Below, piece after piece: positions 1-5,976 of a DNA stretch of 19,497 bases; position 1 is the stretch's first letter, and the number at the start of each line of letters is the position of its first letter. The stretch is from NCBI GenBank assembly GCA_039030125.1, contig JBCCEV010000079.1, positions 1 to 19,497 on the forward strand, in the 5' to 3' direction. This DNA is from JBCCEV01 sp039030125 (GTDB lineage Bacteria > Pseudomonadota > Gammaproteobacteria > Ga0077536). Both the position numbers and the translations under genes were made by a program. The notes beneath the pieces were generated by a model, which worked only from the letters and a program-made list of their open reading frames with translations, made no database searches and was not told where the DNA came from.

Positions 1-4
1 AAAG

Positions 5-34
5 TTGACCGCTGGGCAGGTTTTGAAGTTTAAT
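5..34 (+). promoter_or_regulatory. candidate sigma-70-type promoter of the DCC gene
   Basis: A -35-like TTGACC (5-10) and a -10-like TTTAAT (29-34) are 18 nt apart, each with one mismatch to consensus. This would start transcription near 41, immediately before the first dyad at 44-56. The upstream context is cut off by the window edge, so the call rests on the two hexamers only. Confidence 0.35.
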
Positions 35-43
35 GCATAGGTA

Positions 44-101
44 TTGCACAGGGCAAGTCTAAGACGAGCATGTTTATTGTTCCAAGTATTGCCCTGTGCA
101 A
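44..101. repeat. perfect 13-bp inverted repeat, two operator-like dyads
   Basis: TTGCACAGGGCAA (44-56) and TTGCCCTGTGCAA (89-101) are exact reverse complements separated by 32 nt. Each arm is itself a dyad of the form TTGC-N5-GCAA, and each is preceded by GTA, so GTATTGC is also a direct repeat (41-47, 86-92). Centres are 45 bp apart. They lie between the candidate promoter and the DCC start codon. A related copy is at 557-569. They look like paired operators for a dimeric regulator; in RNA the arms could instead pair as one hairpin. Confidence 0.6.
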
Positions 102-133
102 CAACCAAGAAATCCCCTGAGGTGTGCATTGAT

Positions 134-520
134 ATGATCGCCGGAGCAGCCTTCTCGAATCGCCAATCGCCGAAGTCCCTCGTGGTCTTTTATGACGGGG
201 CTTGTCCTCTGTGCAGTCGGGAAATCGATTTTTACCGACGCGAAAGAGGGGCCGAGACCATCCAGTGGGTTGACGTGAATTCCTCGGATTTCCAGGCGCA
301 ACGTCCAGCGTTTTTGACCCGAGACGCCGCATTGGCCAGGTTTCATGTTGAAGATGCGAACGGCCAGGTGGTTTCCGGTATTGCCGCCTTCCGACTGGTA
401 TGGGCGCGTTTAGCCCACTGGCGTTGGCTCGCGTGGTTGACCACGCCGCGGACCATTCAGGTGGTCCTCGAGCGCTTGTATTCCTCTTTCCTTAAATGGC
501 GCCGACCCGGAAAAAACTAG
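134..520 (+). CDS. DCC-family (DUF393) thiol-disulfide oxidoreductase-like protein
   Basis: This 128-residue protein carries the family signature near its N-terminus: VVFYDGACPLC, residues 17-27, with a CxxC pair at C24 and C27. A conserved tryptophan/arginine-rich C-terminal half follows (RLVWARLAHWRWLAWL). Family members are small thioredoxin-like cytoplasmic proteins presumed to do thiol-disulfide chemistry; substrates are generally unknown. The start at 134 is preferred because TGAGGTG lies about 10 nt upstream and the signature then falls at the usual distance from the N-terminus. An in-frame TTG at 44 would add 30 residues but would place the 13-bp inverted repeat inside the coding region. 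The next gene (fasciclin) begins about 100 nt downstream with its own promoter-like element. DCC and FAS1 proteins often neighbour each other in gammaproteobacterial light- or oxidative-stress clusters (from memory). Confidence 0.88.
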   Translation: MIAGAAFSNRQSPKSLVVFYDGACPLCSREIDFYRRERGAETIQWVDVNSSDFQAQRPAFLTRDAALARFHVEDANGQVVSGIAAFRLVWARLAHWRWLAWLTTPRTIQVVLERLYSSFLKWRRPGKN

Positions 521-529
521 ACGGGCCGC

Positions 530-557
530 TGATCTAGCCAGAGATAGGGACCGTAAC
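530..557 (+). promoter_or_regulatory. candidate ECF11-like promoter of the fasciclin gene
   Basis: TGATCT (530-535), a 16-nt spacer and CGTAAC (552-557) lie about 70 nt before the fasciclin start codon. The same arrangement, TGATCTAG-N14-CGTA, occurs on the other strand at 2909-2936 upstream of a 29-residue membrane protein. The -35 resembles the TGATCC element I recall for ChrR-controlled sigma-E (ECF11) promoters, with the last base changed. The predicted start, near 564, falls inside the dyad at 557-569. Confidence 0.5.
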
Positions 558-569
558 TGCACAGTGCAA
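557..569. promoter_or_regulatory. third copy of the TTGCAC-type dyad, upstream of fasciclin gene
   Basis: CTGCACAGTGCAA matches the dyad at 44-56 at 11 of 13 positions and is more symmetrical (TGCAC-A-GTGCA). It starts at the last base of the candidate -10 (552-557) and would cover the transcription start, the position expected for a repressor site. Having it in front of both the DCC and fasciclin genes suggests shared control. Confidence 0.45.
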
Positions 570-624
570 TTCATGGTCGATATGCTCGGCCGCATTTGTG
601 TTTTTACTGCTAAGGAATATCTAA

Positions 625-1140
625 ATGAGCTTAAAAAAGACGATTATTACACTCGCCGGCGTTGCCGCGCTGACGATTTTTGGCGCGTCCGCCGATGGAC
701 ATGGCGCCGCTGACCACGACGCTCACACGCCAAACATAGTCGAGGTTGCTGCATCGAACGAGAACTTTTCCACACTGGTTGCCGCGGTCAAGGCTGCGGG
801 CTTAGTTGAAACCCTCCAAGGTGAAGGGCCTTTTACGGTTTTCGCTCCAACCGACGAAGCCTTTGCAGCCCTACCGGATGGCACTCTCGAAAGCTTGCTA
901 AAGCCAGAGAATAAAGCGCAGCTCGTGGCCATTTTGACCTACCACGTCGTTCCGGGTGCGGTTAAAGCCGAGACGGTGGTCGGACTGGATGCCGCGAAAA
1001 CGGTCCAAGGTGGGAGCGTGAAAGTCAGTGCGTCTGATAGCGGCGTGATGATTAATGACGCTCGGGTCACCACGACCGACATTGAAGCTTCCAATGGCGT
1101 CATTCATGTGATCGACAAGGTCATCCTTCCCGCGTCATAA
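625..1140 (+). CDS. exported fasciclin (FAS1) domain protein
   Basis: This 171-residue protein starts with a signal peptide (KK at 4-5, hydrophobic 7-21, likely cleavage after GASA at residue 23). A short His/Asp-rich linker (H26, H31, H34) follows. One FAS1 domain spans about residues 37-170 and shows both landmarks: TVFAPTDEAF (71-80) and the YHVVPG box (106-111). FAS1 domains mediate adhesion or ligand binding outside the cytoplasm; single-domain bacterial members are periplasmic or secreted and of uncertain ligand. The start is well supported by AAGGA at 612-616, 8 nt before ATG. It is preceded by an ECF11-like promoter and a dyad, and followed by a strong terminator at 1154-1186, so it is probably a single-gene transcript. 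Confidence 0.93.
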   Translation: MSLKKTIITLAGVAALTIFGASADGHGAADHDAHTPNIVEVAASNENFSTLVAAVKAAGLVETLQGEGPFTVFAPTDEAFAALPDGTLESLLKPENKAQLVAILTYHVVPGAVKAETVVGLDAAKTVQGGSVKVSASDSGVMINDARVTTTDIEASNGVIHVIDKVILPAS

Positions 1141-1153
1141 AGCGTTGCTAAAT

Positions 1154-1186
1154 GCGGGATCGATAAACACGATCCCGCTTTTTTTT
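1154..1186 (+). terminator. rho-independent terminator of the fasciclin gene
   Basis: A perfect 9-bp stem, GCGGGATCG (1154-1162) with CGATCCCGC (1170-1178), encloses a 7-nt loop and is followed by eight T residues (1179-1186). It begins 14 nt after the fasciclin stop codon. On the minus strand the same hairpin follows the PPOX-fold gene but has only a weak T stretch, so it may act in both directions. Confidence 0.9.
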
Positions 1187-1230
1187 ACCCTTCCTCACTG
1201 CTTCGCCTGATACACCCCACTCGATATCGC

Positions 1231-1668
1231 TCACATTCGAGCGCCATAATCCCAGGAAGTGAGCCACTCTAGCTGTAACCGGATCGTCAACTCGCTCTCA
1301 TGGCGCGACAAAAGCCACTTTGCAAGCCCACCATTAGCGTCGTCAATGTAGCGATCAATCATGGCTTTGAGGACACCGTCCTCAGCGGGATAAACATGTC
1401 CCGTACCGCGCCCGCGAACGCCGCGGTAAGGTGGCGCATCCGGTGCGACCTCAAAACCGCACTTGGGGCTGTCCGCCAGCCAGCGGTTTAACGCCATGTT
1501 TTTTTGCACGCTAAAGAGCAGGGTTTGATCAACCAGAAGAAACCATAGTGAAGTGACATGGGGGAAACCCTCAGGCGTCAAACAAGAGAAGCGACACGGG
1601 ACCACGGTATCGTTGAGAAAGTGCGTGATTTCTTTCCAGTTCCAAGCACTTCGCGAACTGATATGCAC
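1231..1668 (-). CDS. pyridoxamine 5'-phosphate oxidase-fold (FMN-binding) protein
   Basis: The 145-residue protein has the split-barrel pattern of the PPOX-like family: an N-terminal strand pair reading CRFSCLTPEGFPHVTSLWFL, then a LLFSVQKNMALNRWLADSP segment typical of the flavin/phosphate-binding edge, then RGVRGRGTGHVYP. Family members bind FMN, F420 or haem and reduce or oxidise small molecules; the substrate cannot be told from sequence. The start is GTG at 1668, supported by GAAGGGAG 9 nt upstream. It lies 57 nt after the SDR gene on the same strand, so the two are probably co-transcribed. The distance to the convergent fasciclin terminator is short. Confidence 0.8.
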   Translation of the reverse strand: MHISSRSAWNWKEITHFLNDTVVPCRFSCLTPEGFPHVTSLWFLLVDQTLLFSVQKNMALNRWLADSPKCGFEVAPDAPPYRGVRGRGTGHVYPAEDGVLKAMIDRYIDDANGGLAKWLLSRHESELTIRLQLEWLTSWDYGARM

Positions 1669-1725
1669 GATGTTGCACTCCCTTCTAGATTCAATAAATT
1701 GAGAATACCCGAGGGAAGCGGGTGG

Positions 1726-2508
1726 CTACCACGGCAGCCGCGCGCCGTCCCAGGCAAAAAATTGCCCATTGTCGGTGGACTTGAGGCTGCCAATCACGTC
1801 AAAAAGATTTGCCGCCGATTGTTCAGCTTGTTGTAGCTGCCCGGCGGGTAAGCGCGCAGTGAACGGGTCGGACAAGGCTGTGGCGACCGTACCCGGGTGG
1901 AGTGCGACGCAGACCACATTTGGATAACGTCTTCTAAGTTCGATGGCGGCATTACGGGTAAACATATTGAGCGCCGCCTTAGAGCCGCGGTAGCTGTACC
2001 AGCCGCCGAGTTTGTTGTCGCCGATACTGCCGACGCGGGCCGAGATATTGGCAACAATGGTTTGCCTTGTTCTTTCAAGTAAAGGCGAAAAATGCTTGAT
2101 TGCGAGCAATGGGCCAACCGCGTTTACCCGCAGCACATGCAAGGCGATTTCGGGGTCGAAATCGCTCAGCCGGCGCTCAGGCTGAATTTCGCCAGCATGC
2201 AAGAGCCCCACACAATTCAACATCAGATCCAGGGGGCGATTTAGGCCACGAGCGTGCGCGGCCGCTGCGCGGACCGAACTCTCGCTGGTGAGATCCATCG
2301 CCCGTATTTCGAGGTGTCGCGGAAACGCGCGCCCGAGTTTGATCAGTGCATGAGCGCCATCGGGGTTACGGCAGGTGGCAAACACAAACCGGCCCTGTTC
2401 GAGAAGGTATTCGACCGCAGCGCCGCCGACCCCTCCGGATGCGCCATGGATAACGGCGACTGGAGCAGGTTGCTCCTCGGCGGTTGCTCGGATCTCCGAT
2501 TCGGCCAT
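1726..2508 (-). CDS. short-chain dehydrogenase/reductase, C-factor (CsgA)-like
   Basis: A 260-residue classical-size SDR. The cofactor motif is GASGGVG (22-28), with D72 and NCVG (98-101) in the usual adenine-binding positions. The active-site Asn is N129, and Y173-xxx-K177 lies in WYSYRGSKAALN. The usual catalytic serine position is less clear: the segment NISARVGS (154-161) has S156 and S161. The GGWYSYRGSK form is typical of the C-factor/sniffer branch of SDRs, NAD(P)-dependent carbonyl reductases of uncertain substrate. The ATG at 2508 has no obvious Shine-Dalgarno. The reading frame stays open upstream to a TGA at 2602 without any start codon, so the N-terminus deserves checking. The gene is followed by the PPOX-fold gene and preceded by the 29-residue membrane ORF on the same strand. 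Confidence 0.88.
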   Translation of the reverse strand: MAESEIRATAEEQPAPVAVIHGASGGVGGAAVEYLLEQGRFVFATCRNPDGAHALIKLGRAFPRHLEIRAMDLTSESSVRAAAAHARGLNRPLDLMLNCVGLLHAGEIQPERRLSDFDPEIALHVLRVNAVGPLLAIKHFSPLLERTRQTIVANISARVGSIGDNKLGGWYSYRGSKAALNMFTRNAAIELRRRYPNVVCVALHPGTVATALSDPFTARLPAGQLQQAEQSAANLFDVIGSLKSTDNGQFFAWDGARLPW

Positions 2509-2731
2509 CGTTAAATGCGATAACGCAACGTGGGCCGCGAGAAAGGACGGCCTCGCGAGCCAGCGTAGCAGCGCCTGAGGACGCCAACCGACGCCTCGCT
2601 GTCAATCGGCACCAAACCCTCGCCTGCCGCGGCCGCGTTTCCCGACACGATTGCCGAAGCTGAGCTCGTTGACCTGCCCTGGCCCATTTTACTACCGCCT
2701 AGATGACGTATTTCGCCGGCAAGCCAGACGT

Positions 2732-2821
2732 TTATAGCGCGCCGTGGAGAGCAAAGGTAAGGAGCAGCAGCAGCGGTCCGGCGGCGACGCCAGCAATGAT
2801 TAACTGGTTTTCTTGATTCAT
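2732..2821 (-). CDS. 29-residue single-pass membrane protein (not recognised)
   Basis: An unlisted small ORF encodes a short polar N-terminus (MNQENQ) and then one continuous hydrophobic stretch, LIIAGVAAGPLLLLL followed by TFALHGAL, ending in TAA. That is the layout of a bacterial single-TM micropeptide with the N-terminus outside the helix. The ATG at 2821 is preferred because AGGATGG lies just upstream at good spacing; an in-frame ATG at 2830 would add MEI but has AGG directly against it. A candidate ECF11-like promoter lies about 90-115 nt upstream. The nearest gene downstream on the same strand is the SDR, 223 nt away. I do not recognise the family. Size and shape recall small subunits of respiratory or transport complexes (KdpF, CydX types), but there is no sequence match to these. 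Confidence 0.55.
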   Translation of the reverse strand: MNQENQLIIAGVAAGPLLLLLTFALHGAL

Positions 2822-2908
2822 GATTTCCATCCTGTCAGGCTTTGTCTAGGCCTTTTTTGCAATTGAATGAGGTGCTTATGCCTATGAACAATTTATGCAC
2901 TGCTCAAA

Positions 2909-2936
2909 AGTACGACAGCACCGCCAATCTAGATCA
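2909..2936 (-). promoter_or_regulatory. candidate ECF11-like promoter of the 29-residue membrane protein
   Basis: Read on the minus strand, TGATCT (2936-2931), a 16-nt spacer and CGTACT (2914-2909) are followed by an ATG about 88 nt downstream at 2821. The element shares TGATCTAG-N14-CGTA with the one in front of the fasciclin gene at 530-557, while the 14-nt interiors are unrelated. Constrained ends with an unconstrained spacer are what a sigma-factor binding site would show. Confidence 0.5.
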
Positions 2937-3060
2937 AAAATAGGATGGACGAGATAAAAGGGGTTTGGACAAGTATCGCCGACAACGCCATGGTGGCGGC
3001 GTATTTACCGTCATGAATCGCGGCGCAGCGGCGGATCATTGCTCCGCCGGCTGCCGGAGC

Positions 3061-4662
3061 TCAGTCGAGGACAAACCCTTCATAGCCAGCGGCTGCGACG
3101 GCGGCCGATTTTTCGAGAAAATAAGGCGTGCCCCCAACGTAGTTTAGGAATACGCGTTTCTTGCCGGGAACATTCGAACCCATGAACCATGAATCGTATT
3201 TCACAAACAATGTGGCTTCGGCGGTTTCGAGGACGTGATCGGTCCAGGCGTCTTCGGCTTCCTGCGTCGCCTCAATACGGGTGAGACCGCGGTTTTCCAT
3301 ATGCTCGATGCAATCGCTGATCCACTCAACATAATGCTCAATGCAGCGCGGGATATTGCAAAAACTCGTTGTGCTATGGGGACCGCCGGCGATAAACATA
3401 TTGGGAAAACCGGCCGACCCGATTCCCAAATACACCTGCGGACATTCGGCCCATTTTTCTTTAAGGCTCTGGCCGTTCTCGCCCCGAATATCCATGCGGT
3501 TAAGCGCGCCGGTCACGGCATCGAAGCCCGTTGCCAGGATCACGACATCAAATTCATATTCCTTGTCGGTGGTTCTAAGGCCCTTTTGTGTAAAACGATC
3601 GATGGGTGTCGTCTTAAGGTCAACGAGATGCACGTTTGATTGATTGAAGACCTCGTAATATCCGCTCTCCATGGGTTGTCGCTTGGTGCCGAATTGATGA
3701 TCTGTGGGGGCCAGCAGTTCAGCGACGTCGGGATCATCGACTCGCTCGCGGATCTTCTCGCGCGCAAACTCGGCGGCCGTTTCCGCGGCATTTTCATCGA
3801 AGAAAATATCTTGAAAGTTGGCTAGCCAGAATGAGAATCCAGGGCCTGCCCAAAGCTCCTCATAGATCTTCTCGCGTTCTTGATCACTCACATCAAATGC
3901 CGAGCGTTCGTCGGCGGTGTGCAGGAAGCCTCCCCAACTCTCATTACAGGTTTTAAAGATCTCGGGATAGCGCTTTTTGATATCGGCTTGCTCCTCAGCG
4001 GTGATTGGAGCGTTGCGCAGGGGTTTGCAATAGTTTGGGGTGCGCTGGAAGATGGTGAGGTCACCAATGTCCTTGGCGATTTCGGTGATCATCTGCACGG
4101 CCGTCGCGCCGGTGCCAATGACGCCAACGCGTTTGTCGCTGAGGGAAACAGGCTCGCGCGGCCAATCAGCGGTGTGCCAGGACTGACCTTGATAATCGTC
4201 CAAGCCTTCGATTTCTGGAATGAACGGCGCCGACAAAACGCCAGTGGCCAACAAGAAATAACGGCAATTAAATTTCTCCCCGTCCTCGGTTTCTACAGTC
4301 CAGATCCGGGCATCGCCGTGATAGTGCGCGCCTGCGACGCGGGTTTCGAATTGGATGTCGCGACGGAGTTCGAACTTATCGGCAACGAAGTTTAAGTAGC
4401 GTAAAGTCTCAGGTTGTGGCGCGAAGTGTTCGCTCCATTCCCACTCATCAAGCAATTGTTCTGAGAACGAGAAGCCGTAGCTATAGCTTTCCGAGTCGAA
4501 TCGCGCACCTGGGTAGCGGTTCCAGTACCAAGTACCCCCGACGTTGGTTCCGGCTTCAAAACCTTTGACGGAGAGGCCGAGCCTGCGAAGCCGGTAATGA
4601 AAGTACATGCCGGCCATGCCCGCGCCGACGACGATCGCATCGAAATCTGCTTTTTCACTCAT
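3061..4662 (-). CDS. Baeyer-Villiger-type flavin monooxygenase
   Basis: The 533-residue protein has the full type I Baeyer-Villiger monooxygenase layout. The FAD-binding GAGMAG is at 13-18, followed by GGTWYWNRYPG (42-52). The family fingerprint FxGxxxHxxxW appears as YQGQSWHTADW (157-167), with Tyr for Phe. The NADPH-binding GTGATA is at 183-188, and ATGFDA at 377-382 ends the second FAD contact. Such enzymes insert one oxygen from O2 next to a ketone, giving an ester or lactone, using NADPH and FAD in the cytoplasm. It begins 50 nt after the AlkB-type hydroxylase on the same strand, so it may oxidise a ketone made downstream of that enzyme. The start has only a weak Shine-Dalgarno. A 7-bp hairpin without a T-tract (3029-3049) follows the gene. 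Substrate not predictable. Confidence 0.93.
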   Translation of the reverse strand: MSEKADFDAIVVGAGMAGMYFHYRLRRLGLSVKGFEAGTNVGGTWYWNRYPGARFDSESYSYGFSFSEQLLDEWEWSEHFAPQPETLRYLNFVADKFELRRDIQFETRVAGAHYHGDARIWTVETEDGEKFNCRYFLLATGVLSAPFIPEIEGLDDYQGQSWHTADWPREPVSLSDKRVGVIGTGATAVQMITEIAKDIGDLTIFQRTPNYCKPLRNAPITAEEQADIKKRYPEIFKTCNESWGGFLHTADERSAFDVSDQEREKIYEELWAGPGFSFWLANFQDIFFDENAAETAAEFAREKIRERVDDPDVAELLAPTDHQFGTKRQPMESGYYEVFNQSNVHLVDLKTTPIDRFTQKGLRTTDKEYEFDVVILATGFDAVTGALNRMDIRGENGQSLKEKWAECPQVYLGIGSAGFPNMFIAGGPHSTTSFCNIPRCIEHYVEWISDCIEHMENRGLTRIEATQEAEDAWTDHVLETAEATLFVKYDSWFMGSNVPGKKRVFLNYVGGTPYFLEKSAAVAAAGYEGFVLD

Positions 4663-4712
4663 AGATGGTCTCGGATTTAACTCAGGTTAAAAGGTGTCGA
4701 TGCGCCGGCCGA

Positions 4713-5885
4713 CTAGTTACCTTGGTATGTTCGCTCGAGGCGTTCACGCGCTGGTTCGTAAATATGGATCTTATCGAGGTCACCATTCGCCCACGCCATA
4801 ACCCGCTTGTTCATCAGCCACCAAAAGAGGGGTGGAACCATCGAAGCCATGAACATTATGGGATAGCAAAAAGGAAGTTGCGGAGCGCTATCGTGATCGC
4901 GCAGCGCGTGGTACCAGCGGGTCGCGCGCAGGTGATGCGGGGAGTGTCGCACAAAGTTGAGCAGTAAATTGTTCGATACGATCATGTTCGTGTTCCAACT
5001 ATGCCGCTCGGTGGGCAACGCATAGGTACCGTCATCCTTTTGATCGCGCAGGAGTCCATAGTGCTGGGTGTATTCAATAAGGGATAGATACCACCAACAA
5101 ACATACATCTGGAGAAGCAACATCGGTAGGACGATCCAGCCGAAGGCTATAGTTAGTGAAGCAAAAAGCGTGACCGTCACCAAGTATTGTTGGAGCGTTT
5201 CGTTTTTGAGGTTCCAAACACTTAGGCCTTTGCGTGCCAATCTTTCTTTTTCAATTTTCCATGACTCGCGAAAAAAGCCCGGCTGTTGCCGACACGCGCC
5301 GAAGTGATAGAGCGTTTCACCCATGCGTGAGCTGGCGATGTCCTTGGGGGTTGCGACGTCGACATGGTGCCGGCGCAAATGCGCGGTCAGAAATTGACCG
5401 ACGCCCGCGATCCCCAATAAGAATTTGCCGATCCAGCGCTCCCGGTACGATGTCTTGTGGCCAAACTCATGGCCAACCGCCAGCGCTAATCCCGAAACTA
5501 TGCCCATCGAAACCGCGCAGCCGATATAGGACCACACGCTCATCTCGTGGTTGGCGATAAACCAACACACAAAGGTGAAATTCACGAGATAGGATGGGAC
5601 TGAGGCGACCAGAACACGTTCGTAGTATTTGTCTTCTTCGATATCGTCCAGGATCGATATGGGCGGGTTGTTGTCATCGTTAGGTAGAAGTTCGTCGAGC
5701 AGCGCCGTGAGGCCGAACCACGCAAACGCGGCCAGCCAGAAAAACGCCGACCATTCGGTCCACAGCGCCAGCAAACAGCCAATGCTCGGAAGTAGTGGCA
5801 AAAATGGTTGCGTTAGCCATAGGTAGCGGCGACGGTCGCTATAGGTGCCGCGCGCGAATTGTGAGTCGTCGACAGTAACGCTCAT
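4713..5885 (-). CDS. alkB: AlkB-type integral-membrane di-iron hydroxylase, variant motif
   Basis: A 390-residue member of the alkane 1-monooxygenase family, with hydrophobic segments in the N-terminal half and around residues 240-270. The nine expected iron-binding histidines are present: HEFGHK (139-144), HLRRHH (169-174), HYG (275-277) and RHSPHH (313-318). HVDVATPKD after the second box and HSWNTN before the last are family hallmarks. Known members hydroxylate terminal carbons of alkanes, using electrons from rubredoxin; no rubredoxin gene lies in this window. Odd points: the usual EHNRGHH is AHLRRHH, the usual QRHSDHH is VRHSPHH, and the usual His after HSWNSN is Met. This may mean a separate subfamily with another substrate. 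ATG 5885 is chosen over an in-frame TTG at 5900 because GAGGGG lies 8 nt upstream. It leads the operon with the Baeyer-Villiger-type gene. Confidence 0.9.
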   Translation of the reverse strand: MSVTVDDSQFARGTYSDRRRYLWLTQPFLPLLPSIGCLLALWTEWSAFFWLAAFAWFGLTALLDELLPNDDNNPPISILDDIEEDKYYERVLVASVPSYLVNFTFVCWFIANHEMSVWSYIGCAVSMGIVSGLALAVGHEFGHKTSYRERWIGKFLLGIAGVGQFLTAHLRRHHVDVATPKDIASSRMGETLYHFGACRQQPGFFRESWKIEKERLARKGLSVWNLKNETLQQYLVTVTLFASLTIAFGWIVLPMLLLQMYVCWWYLSLIEYTQHYGLLRDQKDDGTYALPTERHSWNTNMIVSNNLLLNFVRHSPHHLRATRWYHALRDHDSAPQLPFCYPIMFMASMVPPLFWWLMNKRVMAWANGDLDKIHIYEPARERLERTYQGN

Positions 5886-5976
5886 CCAGATTCCCCTCAA
5901 ACACTGAGGCCAGAATCATCGCTGATCCGGGTTCTCAGATCGAGCTTGGGCAAGTCCATGCGCGGGCGTCTAAAAT

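Noticed and set aside
44..133. N-terminal extension of the DCC protein from a TTG at 44
   Set aside because: It would place the perfect inverted repeat inside coding sequence, and the added residues do not belong to the family; ATG 134 has a usable Shine-Dalgarno.
2924..2937. FNR-like box TTGATCTAGATTGG on the minus strand
   Set aside because: Only 7 of 10 defined positions match TTGAT-N4-ATCAA, and the left half is explained by the shared TGATCTAG promoter element.
3029..3049. 7-bp hairpin after the first monooxygenase gene as a terminator
   Set aside because: The stem is real, but no T-run follows on the minus strand.
2965..3147. 60-residue plus-strand ORF
   Set aside because: It overlaps the 3' end of the convincing monooxygenase gene, lacks a ribosome site and has no family features.
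5923..5928. TGATCC upstream of ygiQ as another ECF11-like -35
   Set aside because: No CGTA or similar -10 occurs at 15-18 nt spacing downstream.
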